Positions 8,324-16,758 of a DNA stretch of 64,000 nt are shown piece after piece. Location of the stretch: positions 48,648 through 112,647 of the forward strand of contig JAKLFP010000004.1 of assembly GCA_022711115.1 (NCBI GenBank), written 5' to 3'. Below the pieces are notes generated by a model. It did not search any database and had not been told where the DNA came from. It worked only from the letters and a program-made list of their open reading frames with translations. Positions within the stretch are counted from its first letter, which is position 1; every line of letters starts with the position of its first letter. This stretch comes from Candidatus Omnitrophota bacterium (GTDB taxonomy: Bacteria > Omnitrophota > Omnitrophia > Omnitrophales > Aquincolibacteriaceae). A program made the position numbers and the translations under genes.

Positions 8324-8704
8324 TTGAAGATCTTACAGGGTATCGATCTTGTCAAAGTTTCCCGTATCGAACAGCTCATCAAGCGGTCCGGAAAGAAATT
8401 TCTAGATCGTGTTTTCAGCGCCGGAGAACAGTCGTATTGCAGTTCCAAACGGATGAGTTGTGAGCATTATGCGGCGCGTTTTGCGGCGAAAGAAGCGGTT
8501 TTGAAAGCATTGAAAGTAAAACCCCAAAAGGGACAAAAACTTTCGGAAATAGAAGTCCGGCGTGAGGCTACCGGTAAGCCTTTTATCGTATTAAGCAAAG
8601 TGATTTGTCGGCAATTAAGGCTTCCTGCTAAAGCTCAAATCGAATTATCGGTTGCTCATGAGCGAGAATACGCGATTGCGACGGTTGTGATTGTGATTCC
8701 TTAG
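8324..8704 (+). CDS. acpS: Holo-[acyl-carrier-protein] synthase
   Basis: The 126-residue enzyme transfers the 4'-phosphopantetheine arm from coenzyme A to acyl carrier protein. Seen here are the N-terminal GIDLVKVSRIE with the Mg-binding Asp, RVFSAGEQSYC, and the signature YAARFAAKEAVLKAL with the second Mg ligand Glu (about residues 47-61); LSVAHEREYAIATVV forms the end. I chose TTG 8324, with AGGCGG upstream, which puts GID at residues 6-8 as usual for the family. It starts 10 nt after the membrane-anchored HTH gene. Confidence 0.92.
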   Translation: MKILQGIDLVKVSRIEQLIKRSGKKFLDRVFSAGEQSYCSSKRMSCEHYAARFAAKEAVLKALKVKPQKGQKLSEIEVRREATGKPFIVLSKVICRQLRLPAKAQIELSVAHEREYAIATVVIVIP

Positions 8705-8721
8705 AAAATGAGGAAAAGGTA

Positions 8722-9504
8722 ATGAAGCAAAAAGTACTGATCATCAACGCGGATGACTGTAACCTCACGTCCCAGGTGACGGAAGCGATCCTTAAGGCGC
8801 ATGCGAACGGGATTGTGACCAGTACGACCTTTATGGTGAATCTGCCTGCCAATGGCGATGTGGTCCGGGAACTGAATGCATCCAAAAATCTTGGAGTCGG
8901 GCTGCATTTGAATGTGACGCTGGGGGAACCCGCGGCCAAGGCGTCGCTTGTGAAGTCCTTATTGCAAAAAGACGGCCGATTCAAAAAAAAGGACCAGTAT
9001 GCAGTCCATAAATTTCCTCCCGCCGTGGAAATTGCGGAAGAATTTAAGGCCCAACTGCAGCGTTTCGTGAAACTCTTCAAACACTTGCCGACGCACGTCG
9101 ATGTCCACCATCACATGCATGACCATCGCCCTTTTTTTGAAGCCCTTGCAGGGATTGTCAAAAAGCACAATCTGCCGATTCGCTGGACAAGGCTTTTAAA
9201 CGAGCGCGAGATCAAGCAATCTTATAAATTTCTCAAAACAACGGATCATTTTTTCGGCAATCTGGACCCTCACACGTTCTGGACCGAAGAAGTGCTTCGG
9301 CATCTTCTTTTTACGTTGCCCGAAGGTACAAATGAGGTGATGTGCCATCCGGGATGGGTGGACGACGAATTATGCGCGATCAGTTCGTTGACGATTCCGC
9401 GGGAGAGGGAATACCAGCTGTTCAGCTTGAAGGAATTACGCAAGTATATTGCTCATTTGGGTATTACGCTGACAAACTTCGGTTTTTTTTCGAAAAGCCG
9501 GTAA
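8722..9504 (+). CDS. ChbG/YdjC-family carbohydrate deacetylase (HpnK-like)
   Basis: The 260-residue protein has the YdjC (ChbG) fold. INADDCNLT (about residues 7-15) contains the conserved Asp pair, VGLHLNVT (about residues 58-65) a metal-binding His, and THVDVHHHMHDHRP (about residues 124-137) the His-rich metal site; MCHPGW near the C-terminus carries the last conserved His. Family members deacetylate chitooligosaccharides, and the related HpnK and BtrD-type enzymes deacetylate N-acetylglucosaminyl groups on hopanoid or natural product precursors. The substrate cannot be decided here. The start has an AGGAAAAGG site, 17 nt after acpS. Confidence 0.82.
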   Translation: MKQKVLIINADDCNLTSQVTEAILKAHANGIVTSTTFMVNLPANGDVVRELNASKNLGVGLHLNVTLGEPAAKASLVKSLLQKDGRFKKKDQYAVHKFPPAVEIAEEFKAQLQRFVKLFKHLPTHVDVHHHMHDHRPFFEALAGIVKKHNLPIRWTRLLNEREIKQSYKFLKTTDHFFGNLDPHTFWTEEVLRHLLFTLPEGTNEVMCHPGWVDDELCAISSLTIPREREYQLFSLKELRKYIAHLGITLTNFGFFSKSR

Positions 9505-9513
9505 GCGCGGAAA

Positions 9514-9705
9514 CTATTTTGCAATCGTGCCGTCCAGTGTCTCAAAGATGATCGTCACGAGATTATGGCACTTGGGGCATTTAATCTGCTTGAAGGCTTG
9601 GATGTTGTCGTGCTTGGGGCGGTACATGATGGAGAGAATTTTGGTCACGAAACTTGATTCGTTTCCTGACCATTGACATGCAGGACAGTTGTAAGCTGAT
9701 TTCAT
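9514..9705 (-). CDS. Small zinc-ribbon protein
   Basis: The 63-residue product has two CxxC knuckles, CPAC at residues 7-10 and CPKC at about residues 43-46, typical of a treble-clef or zinc-ribbon fold. A GGAGAGGAA Shine-Dalgarno sequence lies just upstream of the ATG on the minus strand, which supports real translation. It converges on the ChbG-like gene with a 9-nt gap. No further domain is visible, and the function is unknown. Confidence 0.65.
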   Translation of the reverse strand: MKSAYNCPACQWSGNESSFVTKILSIMYRPKHDNIQAFKQIKCPKCHNLVTIIFETLDGTIAK

Positions 9706-9828
9706 GGGTTCCTCTCCAGAGCGGTTAAGCTCGTATTGTTATGCATAAAAGTCATCGGCGCAGGTTCCTCGAAACTTTAAGTTTGTTTAATAAAAGCTTA
9801 GTCATGTGAATTGAAACAGGAGGTTGGC

Positions 9829-10170
9829 ATGCGGAAAATCGCGATAGGATGGATATTGATCGCGGGGGTTTTTTTATTTGCTGTACCCCCTGCTTTGGCG
9901 AACGAAGAAGGATATTTTGCCCAAATGAGTCGAACCATGGTGACGGGTTTGAAAAACATCGTGTCCTCACCTTGGGAGATTCCTTATACGATGGGGCAAT
10001 ATGATCAGAAAGACGACGGAAACTCACGAGCTATCCGCGGTGCGGCAGGCTTTGTTGATGGGACATTTCGCTCCCTTACCCGGTTTTGTTGCGGGTTTTG
10101 GGACGTAGCTTTTTCGGTTGTTCCGGGCGATCAGGAAGGGCTCCCTCTAAAGCCGGAAACTTTCTTCTGA
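9829..10170 (+). CDS. Exosortase system-associated protein, TIGR04073 type
   Basis: The 113-residue product has a signal peptide with cleavage probable after ALA at about residue 24. The mature part (MSRTMVTGLKNIVSSPWEIPYT near its start, then a GFVDGTFRSLTRFCCGFWDVAF region) matches my memory of the small secreted family TIGR04073, which occurs in genomes with PEP-CTERM/exosortase systems. A perfect AGGAGG Shine-Dalgarno sequence lies 5 nt before ATG 9829, so the longer TTG-started frame is rejected. No exosortase gene lies in this window. The molecular function is unknown. Confidence 0.65.
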   Translation: MRKIAIGWILIAGVFLFAVPPALANEEGYFAQMSRTMVTGLKNIVSSPWEIPYTMGQYDQKDDGNSRAIRGAAGFVDGTFRSLTRFCCGFWDVAFSVVPGDQEGLPLKPETFF

Positions 10171-10291
10171 TAAAAGAATTGGCGCGATTGTTGGGGAAGA
10201 ACCAGTTTTATGCAGTTAACTCGACCTCAAAATCTTATTGCCCCGTTTGTTGGGGAAGAACCGAAGAACCTCAAACTCTCACGAGGCAGTG

Positions 10292-10310
10292 CTGGTTCAT
10301 GTCGAACCAG
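10292..10310. other. Perfect hairpin next to the tRNA-Leu 3' end
   Basis: CTGGTTC (10292-10298), a 5-nt loop and GAACCAG (10304-10310) form a perfect 7-bp stem directly beyond the 3' end of tRNA-Leu on the minus strand. There is no T-run after it, so it could be a tRNA-processing or weak termination signal. Just before it, the 15-mer tgttggggaagaacc occurs twice (about 10190 and 10249). Confidence 0.5.
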
Positions 10311-10396
10311 TGCGAGAGGAGGGAGTCGAACCCTCATGGTGTTTGAGCACCGCTGGATTTTGAGTCCAGTGCGTCTGCCAGTTCCGCCACTCTCGC
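10311..10396 (-). tRNA. tRNA-Leu (anticodon CAA)
   Basis: The minus strand folds into a class II tRNA. The 7-bp acceptor stem is GCGAGAG/CTCTCGC, the D-arm includes TGGCAGACGC, and the anticodon stem CTGGA/TCCAG encloses the loop CTCAAAA (anticodon CAA). A long variable arm and a T-arm with GGTTCGACTCC follow. The length of 86 nt with discriminator A and the long variable arm agree with leucine. The CCA end is not encoded. Confidence 0.95.
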
Positions 10397-10425
10397 GAAT
10401 TATTTCTATAAATTAAGGATGCAGT

Positions 10426-10484
10426 CGCCGTACGCGGCTATCTTCGAGCCGCGACGGCGCAGCGCCAAACCATCAAAGGTTTGG
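10426..10484. repeat. Cluster of strong inverted repeats between the two tRNAs
   Basis: Three hairpins are packed into 59 nt. A long imperfect palindrome at 10426-10459 has arms CGCCG-TA-CGCGGCT and AGCCGCG-A-CGGCG around a 7-nt loop. GGCGC-A-GCGCC lies at 10456-10466. CCAAACC-atcaaa-GGTTTGG lies at 10465-10484 and ends in the encoded CCA of tRNA-Ala. The layout resembles a REP-type palindromic element or a tRNA spacer processing signal. Confidence 0.6.
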
Positions 10485-10557
10485 TGGACCGGAGGGGAGT
10501 TGAACCCCTGACCTCTACAATGCCATTGTAGCGTTCTCCCAACTGAACTACCGGCCC
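10482..10557 (-). tRNA. tRNA-Ala (anticodon GGC)
   Basis: The minus strand folds into a standard 73-nt cloverleaf. The acceptor stem is GGGCCGG/CCGGTCC, the D-arm contains TTCAGTTGGGA, and the anticodon stem CTACA/TGTAG encloses the loop ATGGCAT (anticodon GGC, alanine). The T-arm carries GGTTCAACTCC and the discriminator is A. The CCA is encoded (10482-10484). It is probably co-transcribed with tRNA-Leu downstream. Confidence 0.95.
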
Positions 10558-10647
10558 ATAAACGGACAAATTTCAAAATGACAGGTGAGATGTAAGACAG
10601 CATCTTAAAGGAAATAGCTTTTTTTTCAAGAAATATCAACGGACTTT

Positions 10648-10656
10648 TGCTAAAAT
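10648..10656 (+). promoter_or_regulatory. Extended -10 element directly before leuS
   Basis: TGC-TAAAAT is an extended -10. Only 9 nt separate it from ATG 10666, so transcription should start at or next to the start codon. No Shine-Dalgarno sequence is present, which suggests a leaderless mRNA. Confidence 0.5.
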
Positions 10657-10665
10657 ACCCCCCTT

Positions 10666-13140
10666 ATGGCCAGTGGATTCAAAGCATATCCTTTTGATGA
10701 GATCGAGAAGAAATGGCAAGCCTTCTGGCTTGACCATAAAACCTTCCGTTCTTCGGATCCCGGAGAACCGGGTAGTGCTAAACCCAAATATTATGTCCTC
10801 GATATGTTTCCATACCCGTCAGGTTCCGGTCTTCATGTCGGTCATTTAGAGGGTTACACGGCAACAGATATTGTCAGCCGCTATAAGCGCATGTGTGGAT
10901 TCAATGTATTACACCCGATGGGTTGGGATGCCTTTGGGCTTCCCGCGGAACAATACGCGATCGAAACCGGCACCCATCCGAGCCAAACCACTCAAAATAA
11001 TATCCGGACTTTCAAACGTCAAATCCAACAAGTCGGTTTCAGCTATGATTGGGACCGAGAGATCGATACGACGGATCCGGATTATTATCGGTGGACGCAA
11101 TGGATCTTCATGAAGCTCTATGAAAAGGGGCTGGCGTATGAAGCGGAGGTTCCCGTGTGGTGGTGCGACGGTTGCAAGGCAGTGCTCGCCAATGAAGAAG
11201 TAGATGCCAACGGGACCTGCGAGCGCAAAGGCCACAAAAATGTTTATCGTCGTCCTCTCAGGCAGTGGATTTTAAAAATCACGGCCTATGCGGAACGTTT
11301 GCTTGCGGATCTTGAAAAACTGGACTGGTCCGACGCGATCAAGGAAATGCAACGCAACTGGGTCGGGAAGTCCGTTGGGGCGGAAGTGGACTTTAGGCTC
11401 GAAAAAGGGCAGGAGACGATTCGCGTTTTCACCACCCGACCGGACACACTTTTTGGGGCGACTTACATGGTGCTGGCGCCCGAACATCCGTTGGTGGCAA
11501 AGGTCGCGACAGGCGAACATAAAAAAGAAGTCGAACAATATGTCGCGGCAGCACAGCGTAAATCCGATCTTGACCGTACGGATCTTGCGAAAACCAAAAC
11601 GGGTGTTTTTACGGGCGCTTACGCGATCAATCCTGTGAATGGTCAAAAAATTCCGATCTGGATTGCGGATTATGTTCTTATGGGTTATGGCACCGGCGCT
11701 ATCATGGCCGTACCGGCGCATGACACGCGCGATTTCGAATTTGCGACCAAATTTCAATTACCGATCATTCAAGTTGTCCAACCGCCGGATCCCGCCACTG
11801 ATTGGCGCGGTTTTGTTGAGGATGGGACCTCGGTCAATTCCACAGGGCCTGAAGTTTCAATCACCGGTTTATTGACGCCTGAAGCGAAGAAAAAAATCAC
11901 GAGCTGGCTCGAAGCAAAAGGATTAGGCAAGGAAGCGGTTCAGTACAAACTCCGGGACTGGCTTTTTAGCCGGCAGCGTTACTGGGGTGAGCCGATTCCC
12001 ATTGTCCACTGCGGGAAATGCGGGACAGTACTGATTTCGGAAAAAGAGTTGCCATTACGCCTTCCTGAGTTGACGGATTACACGCCTTCCGGAAATGCGG
12101 AGCCACCGCTTGCGAAGGCAAAAGATTGGCTGAAGTGTCAATGTCCGAAATGTGGCGGCAATGCGACTCGCGAAACCAACACTATGCCGCAATGGGCTGG
12201 GTCTTGTTGGTATTACCTTCGCTACATTGATCCTAAGAATAGCGCCCAAGCCGTTGATCCGAAAAAAGAACAATACTGGATGAATGTCGATCTTTATGTC
12301 GGCGGTGCGGAGCACGCGGTGCTGCACCTCCTCTATTCCAGATTCTGGCACAAGGTGCTTTATGATATCGGGGTGGTCTCGACGGTCGAACCTTTTCAGA
12401 AACTCACGAATCAGGGCATGATTCTAGGGGAAGACAGCCAGAAAATGTCGAAATCCAGGGGGAATGTCATTAATCCCGATGAAATGATCCGTCAATATGG
12501 AGCCGACAGTCTACGGCTTTATGAAATGTTCATGGGGCCTTTGGAAATGACCAAGCCTTGGGCCAGTTCCGGCGTGGAGGGAGTGTACAGATTCTTGGGT
12601 AAGGTATGGCGACTCTTTTTAAATAAAGAAGATCAGTTGCATGCGAATATTCTGGGCCGCGAACCCAATGCTCCCGAACTCAAAATCCTGCATCAGACCA
12701 TCAAAAAGGTGACAGAAGACCTAGAAGGGCTCCGGTTTAATACGGCGATTTCTGCCCTGATGATTTTTGTGAATGAAAACAACCAGTTTCAGGATCACTC
12801 AAGAGAAGTGCTTGAAACATTCGTTCTCTTGCTTGCACCCTTTGCCCCTCATATCGCAGAAGAAATTTGGCATCGTCTCGGTCATGCTGCGACTCTTGCT
12901 TATGAAAAATGGCCGGTATACGATGAAAAATACCTGATCGAGGACCAAGCTGAAATAGCGATCCTTGTTGGCGGTAAAGTTCGGGCTAAAATGGTCGTTT
13001 CTCGTAACCAGGGTGAAGATGCGATCATCAAACAAGCCCTTGGACAGTCGCGTATCCAGGAACTCATGGCCGGGAAGAAATTGAAAAAAGCGATTGTGAT
13101 CCCCGGCCGGACCGTTAACCTCGTGCTGGAAGATGCCTAA
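10666..13140 (+). CDS. leuS: Leucyl-tRNA synthetase
   Basis: The 824-residue class I synthetase charges tRNA-Leu. [18 protein letters not shown] contains the HIGH motif as HVGH (about residues 43-60). A zinc-binding module with CDGC and a later CGKC/CPKC insertion is visible. The CP1 editing domain lies at about residues 225-415, with [12 protein letters not shown] and [15 protein letters not shown]. The Rossmann domain continues with RYWGEPIP. The KMSKS loop is intact ([13 protein letters not shown], about residues 589-601), and an anticodon-binding helical domain ends the protein. Length is normal for bacterial LeuRS. The mRNA is probably leaderless. The last 8 nt overlap the next gene. Confidence 0.97.
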   Translation: MASGFKAYPFDEIEKKWQAFWLDHKTFRSSDPGEPGSAKPKYYVLDMFPYPSGSGLHVGHLEGYTATDIVSRYKRMCGFNVLHPMGWDAFGLPAEQYAIETGTHPSQTTQNNIRTFKRQIQQVGFSYDWDREIDTTDPDYYRWTQWIFMKLYEKGLAYEAEVPVWWCDGCKAVLANEEVDANGTCERKGHKNVYRRPLRQWILKITAYAERLLADLEKLDWSDAIKEMQRNWVGKSVGAEVDFRLEKGQETIRVFTTRPDTLFGATYMVLAPEHPLVAKVATGEHKKEVEQYVAAAQRKSDLDRTDLAKTKTGVFTGAYAINPVNGQKIPIWIADYVLMGYGTGAIMAVPAHDTRDFEFATKFQLPIIQVVQPPDPATDWRGFVEDGTSVNSTGPEVSITGLLTPEAKKKITSWLEAKGLGKEAVQYKLRDWLFSRQRYWGEPIPIVHCGKCGTVLISEKELPLRLPELTDYTPSGNAEPPLAKAKDWLKCQCPKCGGNATRETNTMPQWAGSCWYYLRYIDPKNSAQAVDPKKEQYWMNVDLYVGGAEHAVLHLLYSRFWHKVLYDIGVVSTVEPFQKLTNQGMILGEDSQKMSKSRGNVINPDEMIRQYGADSLRLYEMFMGPLEMTKPWASSGVEGVYRFLGKVWRLFLNKEDQLHANILGREPNAPELKILHQTIKKVTEDLEGLRFNTAISALMIFVNENNQFQDHSREVLETFVLLLAPFAPHIAEEIWHRLGHAATLAYEKWPVYDEKYLIEDQAEIAILVGGKVRAKMVVSRNQGEDAIIKQALGQSRIQELMAGKKLKKAIVIPGRTVNLVLEDA

Positions 13141-15181
13141 AGTCGAGATCAAGAATCAAAAAATCTGGGTCGGTAAAAAAGAAGTCCCTCTTATTTCCGG
13201 AGAGGTTCATTACTGGCGACTCAATCCCAATTACTGGCCGGATGTTCTTCGCCGTGTCCGCGAGATGGGACTGCATATTATCTCCACCTATGTCCCTTGG
13301 GATTTTCATGAATATAAGCGCGGTCATTACGATTTCACAGGCGCTACCGATGAAGCCCGCAATCTCAAGGCATTCCTTGAGCTGACACGCAAGGAAGGTT
13401 TTTGGCTCATTATCCGCCCTGGACCTTATATTTACAGTGAATGGCCTCATGACGGTGTTCCGGATTATGCTTATAAATTTCACCGCCTTCATCCTAAATT
13501 TCTTTCCTATGCCGCGGAATATCTGAAGCATGTGACAAAAGTTTTCAAACCGTATCTGGCATCGCGCCGCGGCGGTCACATCATTTTGGTCCAGGCAGAC
13601 AATGAAATCGATTCTTGGCCGGATGTGTTTGGTCATCAGTACGGGCTTTCCAATAAACCGGGTCTTTTCCAGGATTTTATCAAACGTCTCTATTATGGCA
13701 ATCTTGAAGCGCTGAATGAGGCATGGGGAACCGAATACAGTTCTTTTGACGAAGTGGCGCCGTTTATCGCTACGATGCTGCCGGGAGAAAAAGGTCTGCC
13801 GCTCAAAGGCGATCATGAACTAAAACGACATTTGGATTATTTCAAATTTAAATACTATTATGCTTTTGAAGTTGCGAAATGGAGCGTTGAGGCCTACCGG
13901 AATTTTGGCATTGATGTGCCTATCTATCTTAATACCTATCCCTTTTTCTATGCCCATGATTGGAGCACCTTGCAAGGGACCTCTGATCTGGTGGGCCTGG
14001 ACCTTTATCCGTCCAATGAACTGGCCGAGGATGAATTCGAACACCGGAAACTCTGTGACAAGATCCGATACCTTTCGAGTGTTTCCAAATTACCTTTTAT
14101 CGCGGAATTTCAATCGGGTATTTGGCATGGTCGTCATTATGAAACCAGCGTGTTGACTCCCAACCACTATCGCATGATATGTCTTTCTGCGTTTCTGGGA
14201 GGGGTCAAGGGATGGAATTGGTATATGCTTGTGAATCGAGATAATTGGTACATGTCGCCGATCAATGAATGGGGCAGGGTTCGAGGGGAGCTTTATGATG
14301 TTTTTAAGCAGCTCGTCTCGGTCTTTCATCGTTTAAACCCGCCGTCTCTGAAAAAGCTGACGGATGTTGCGGTAACTTTTAATCCCATCCAGTATGCGGC
14401 GCGGACCCTTTCCCATAACAGCCCGGTGCTTGTAGCGCTTTATCAAGCGGATGTTGATTACGAAATTTGTGATCCCCGCTTCACCCTCCCCAAGAAGAAA
14501 GTCCTTTTCTATTCGGGCAATCAGTGGCTGGAAAAAGATGCGCATGAGAATCTTTACCGCTATGTGAAAAACGGGGGGACTCTTGTCGCTTTCCGTGATT
14601 TTCCGCGCAAAAATGATCAATTTAAGTCTTATCAGACCATTGGATTCGAAGAGCCTGTGCGGACGCTGTTCGAATTCAAGCGTCAGTTTACCTTGCATAT
14701 CAACAGAAGTCATAAACCGGTAAATATGATCAGCTCCGTTTATGTTTTTAAGGCACAGGGGTGTGTGAAATTTCAAGCGGATCTTGGAGCTTACGGAAAA
14801 CAGACGGTCGGTTATGTCAAGAACATCGGGAAAGGAAAGATCATCCATTTTGGTGTCGAGCCGACGCCGGAACTTGTGCTTGAGGTCATTAATTATTTGA
14901 AGATCTCGCTTATCAGCTATTCTTTGACCCGCGATGTCAAAACCGCTTTATTCAGCCGGGGGAAAAAATATTATCTAGTGGCTGTGAATAATGGCAAGGA
15001 AGACAAGAGCGCTGCGGTCTATCTGCCGGCTTTGAGCAAGATCAAAGGTAAAATGATCGTCCGGGATCTGTTGAATGGTCAAAAGACAATCTGTTCCCGT
15101 GAGCGACGGCATCCCATGGATTTTCATATTGCTCGCAAAGACGGACGTATTTTTGAGCTGACTGCAAAAAACGCCGGCTGA
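13133..15181 (+). CDS. GH35/GH42-like beta-galactosidase family glycoside hydrolase
   Basis: The 682-residue product has a GH-A type barrel. The N-terminal strand [23 protein letters not shown] and [11 protein letters not shown] are typical of GH35. The acid/base Glu is probably in VQADNEID (about residues 154-161), and the nucleophile Glu in [10 protein letters not shown] (about residues 321-330). The barrel is followed by a beta-galactosidase trimerisation-like or Rossmann-like part ([33 protein letters not shown]) and a C-terminal beta domain. No signal peptide is visible, so it acts inside the cell or is exported some other way. It starts at ATG 13133 inside the last codons of leuS, implying coupled translation with this unrelated gene. 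Confidence 0.8.
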   Translation: MPKVEIKNQKIWVGKKEVPLISGEVHYWRLNPNYWPDVLRRVREMGLHIISTYVPWDFHEYKRGHYDFTGATDEARNLKAFLELTRKEGFWLIIRPGPYIYSEWPHDGVPDYAYKFHRLHPKFLSYAAEYLKHVTKVFKPYLASRRGGHIILVQADNEIDSWPDVFGHQYGLSNKPGLFQDFIKRLYYGNLEALNEAWGTEYSSFDEVAPFIATMLPGEKGLPLKGDHELKRHLDYFKFKYYYAFEVAKWSVEAYRNFGIDVPIYLNTYPFFYAHDWSTLQGTSDLVGLDLYPSNELAEDEFEHRKLCDKIRYLSSVSKLPFIAEFQSGIWHGRHYETSVLTPNHYRMICLSAFLGGVKGWNWYMLVNRDNWYMSPINEWGRVRGELYDVFKQLVSVFHRLNPPSLKKLTDVAVTFNPIQYAARTLSHNSPVLVALYQADVDYEICDPRFTLPKKKVLFYSGNQWLEKDAHENLYRYVKNGGTLVAFRDFPRKNDQFKSYQTIGFEEPVRTLFEFKRQFTLHINRSHKPVNMISSVYVFKAQGCVKFQADLGAYGKQTVGYVKNIGKGKIIHFGVEPTPELVLEVINYLKISLISYSLTRDVKTALFSRGKKYYLVAVNNGKEDKSAAVYLPALSKIKGKMIVRDLLNGQKTICSRERRHPMDFHIARKDGRIFELTAKNAG

Positions 15182-15287
15182 GATCCAAAGAACATTGCAG
15201 CGTTCCTGCCTTAACCCTTTCTTTAAACTTGTTTCTTTTTTGGCGTTCCATTAAGATAAAGAAACCAAAATACGAAGAGGGCCTGTT

Positions 15288-16097
15288 ATGTACGAACCAT
15301 TCTTTGGTCTGGCGGAATCTCCGTTTAATGTGACGCCTGATCCTCGTTTTGTCTTTTTAAGCAAGCACCATCAAGCCGCGTTGGTTGCCATGCGTTATGG
15401 CGTGGAACGCCGGTCCGGATTCATTCAGATCACCGGTGAGATCGGTGCCGGCAAAACGACGCTTTCCCGCATGTTCCTCCAGCAGTTGGGCGAAAACGTT
15501 CATAGTTCGCTGGTCTTTAACCCGAAACTTTCAGAGCTTGAGCTTTTGCAGACCATCGTTGAGGATTTTGGGCTAAAACCGAAAGCGAAAAAAAGAAAAG
15601 ACTATTTCGATGCCCTTAATTATTTCCTTCTCGAAGAAAGCGCAAAGGGGTTTAATTCAATCGTGGTGATTGACGAGGCCCAGCTTTTATCGATCAAGGC
15701 CCTTGAGCAAATCCGTCTTCTTTCCAATCTTGAGACAACCACGCAGAAGCTTTTGCAGATCATTCTCATAGGACAACCGGAGTTTCAAGATGTCTTGAAG
15801 CACAAGTCGTTGAAACAACTGCGCCAAAGGATTACCGTACGCTGCCATCTTCCTGAACTGAGCTTTGAGGAAGTCGGGCAATATATCACTCACCGTTTGA
15901 ATGTTGCCGGAGCCCAGGAAAATTTCTTCACGCCGGAAGCCACTCAGCGTATCTATGAACTTTCCTCGGGAATCCCCAGGATGGTCAATGTGCTGGCAGA
16001 CCGTGCGATGCTTGCTGCGTATGCCAAGAACACGCGAGTGATCGATCCCTTTGTTGTGGAATGTGCCGAAGCGGATCTTCAAGGGGTTGCGGTATGA
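15288..16097 (+). CDS. ExeA/GspA-like AAA ATPase
   Basis: The 269-residue cytosolic ATPase begins MYEPFFGLAESPFNVTPDP, the hallmark of the ExeA/GspA and MSHA-associated ATPase family. Walker A is GEIGAGKTT (about residues 50-58) and Walker B is IVVIDEAQ (about residues 125-132). Sensor regions are LIGQPEF and RQRITVRC. In type II secretion and pilus systems this ATPase pairs with a GspB-like membrane protein to assemble the secretin through peptidoglycan. The next gene, overlapping by 4 nt, has exactly that profile. No signal for other secretion genes is present nearby. Confidence 0.88.
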   Translation: MYEPFFGLAESPFNVTPDPRFVFLSKHHQAALVAMRYGVERRSGFIQITGEIGAGKTTLSRMFLQQLGENVHSSLVFNPKLSELELLQTIVEDFGLKPKAKKRKDYFDALNYFLLEESAKGFNSIVVIDEAQLLSIKALEQIRLLSNLETTTQKLLQIILIGQPEFQDVLKHKSLKQLRQRITVRCHLPELSFEEVGQYITHRLNVAGAQENFFTPEATQRIYELSSGIPRMVNVLADRAMLAAYAKNTRVIDPFVVECAEADLQGVAV

Positions 16098-16573
16098 GCC
16101 TTATTCAGGACGCTTTAGAGAGAATGGGGCGTACCACCCCATCCCATCCTTCTGCGAAAAAAAACAACCGCCGTTTGTGGGAACGTGATCCCATGGGGAG
16201 TAAACTAGAACAGGAACTTACAAAAATTCAGCGGGAATATATCAAACGAAGAAATCTTAGAAAGATTTTGGTGATAGGATTTTTGGTGGTCTGTCTTTCA
16301 AGCCTGGCTGTTCTTATTTTTAATACGAAATTCCTTGGCAAAATTTCTTATAAGGGCGCGCCGGTCAAAGGGTCTTCTTCGGTGAAGATCATTTTCGGCG
16401 GCGTTTATCGTCTCTCAGGGATTACAAAATTCGGCAACGAACGGAAAGCGGTCATCAATGACGAGCATATTGGCGTCGGAGAGCAGCTTTCCGAGGACAT
16501 CTTTGTAAAAGAGATCCAAAAAAATAAAGTAATTTTGGTGGCAAGGGGCAAGGAAATTCCTTTTAAACTCTAA
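16094..16573 (+). CDS. GspB-like single-pass membrane protein
   Basis: The ATG overlaps the stop codon of the ExeA-like gene (ATGA). The 159-residue protein starts MSLIQDALERMGR, like the short cytoplasmic helix that opens GspB/ExeB-type proteins. It then has a basic, charged region, one transmembrane helix at about residues 58-77, and a small periplasmic beta domain (VKIIFGGVYRLSG, NDEHIGVGEQL, EIQKNKVILVARGKEIPF) resembling the PilP/GspC beta fold. It probably works with the ATPase in secretin or pilus assembly; this is inferred from architecture and gene order. Confidence 0.7.
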   Translation: MSLIQDALERMGRTTPSHPSAKKNNRRLWERDPMGSKLEQELTKIQREYIKRRNLRKILVIGFLVVCLSSLAVLIFNTKFLGKISYKGAPVKGSSSVKIIFGGVYRLSGITKFGNERKAVINDEHIGVGEQLSEDIFVKEIQKNKVILVARGKEIPFKL

Positions 16574-16579
16574 AAGCTG

Positions 16580-16675
16580 ATGTCATCCCTTCAACGTTAT
16601 CAACACACACTCCTGATCTGTCTTTTGTTGCTTTTGTCGCTTCTCATCGTATTCCGCTTCTGGAAACTCTCTTAA
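16580..16675 (+). CDS. Possible 31-residue single-pass membrane peptide
   Basis: An ATG at 16580, 6 nt after the GspB-like gene, opens a 31-codon frame ending at TAA. The peptide has a short polar start, a run of 15 hydrophobic residues made almost only of Leu, Ile and Val, and a basic tail (FRFWKLS). The close spacing and clean topology suggest a real small membrane protein of the same operon. No good Shine-Dalgarno sequence is seen, so this is tentative. Confidence 0.3.
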   Translation: MSSLQRYQHTLLICLLLLLSLLIVFRFWKLS

Positions 16676-16743
16676 TCTGCTGTTTCATCATTACGAAAAG
16701 AAGACTCCTCATCTAAATATGATTTAAATTTATATTTATAATG

Positions 16744-16749
16744 TATAAT
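16744..16749 (+). promoter_or_regulatory. -10 hexamer directly before comEC
   Basis: A perfect TATAAT ends 9 nt before ATG 16759, with no Shine-Dalgarno sequence. The spacing matches the leuS case and suggests a leaderless transcript. No -35 is recognisable, and the region is AT-rich, so chance matches are possible. Confidence 0.35.
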
Positions 16750-16758
16750 ATTCATATC

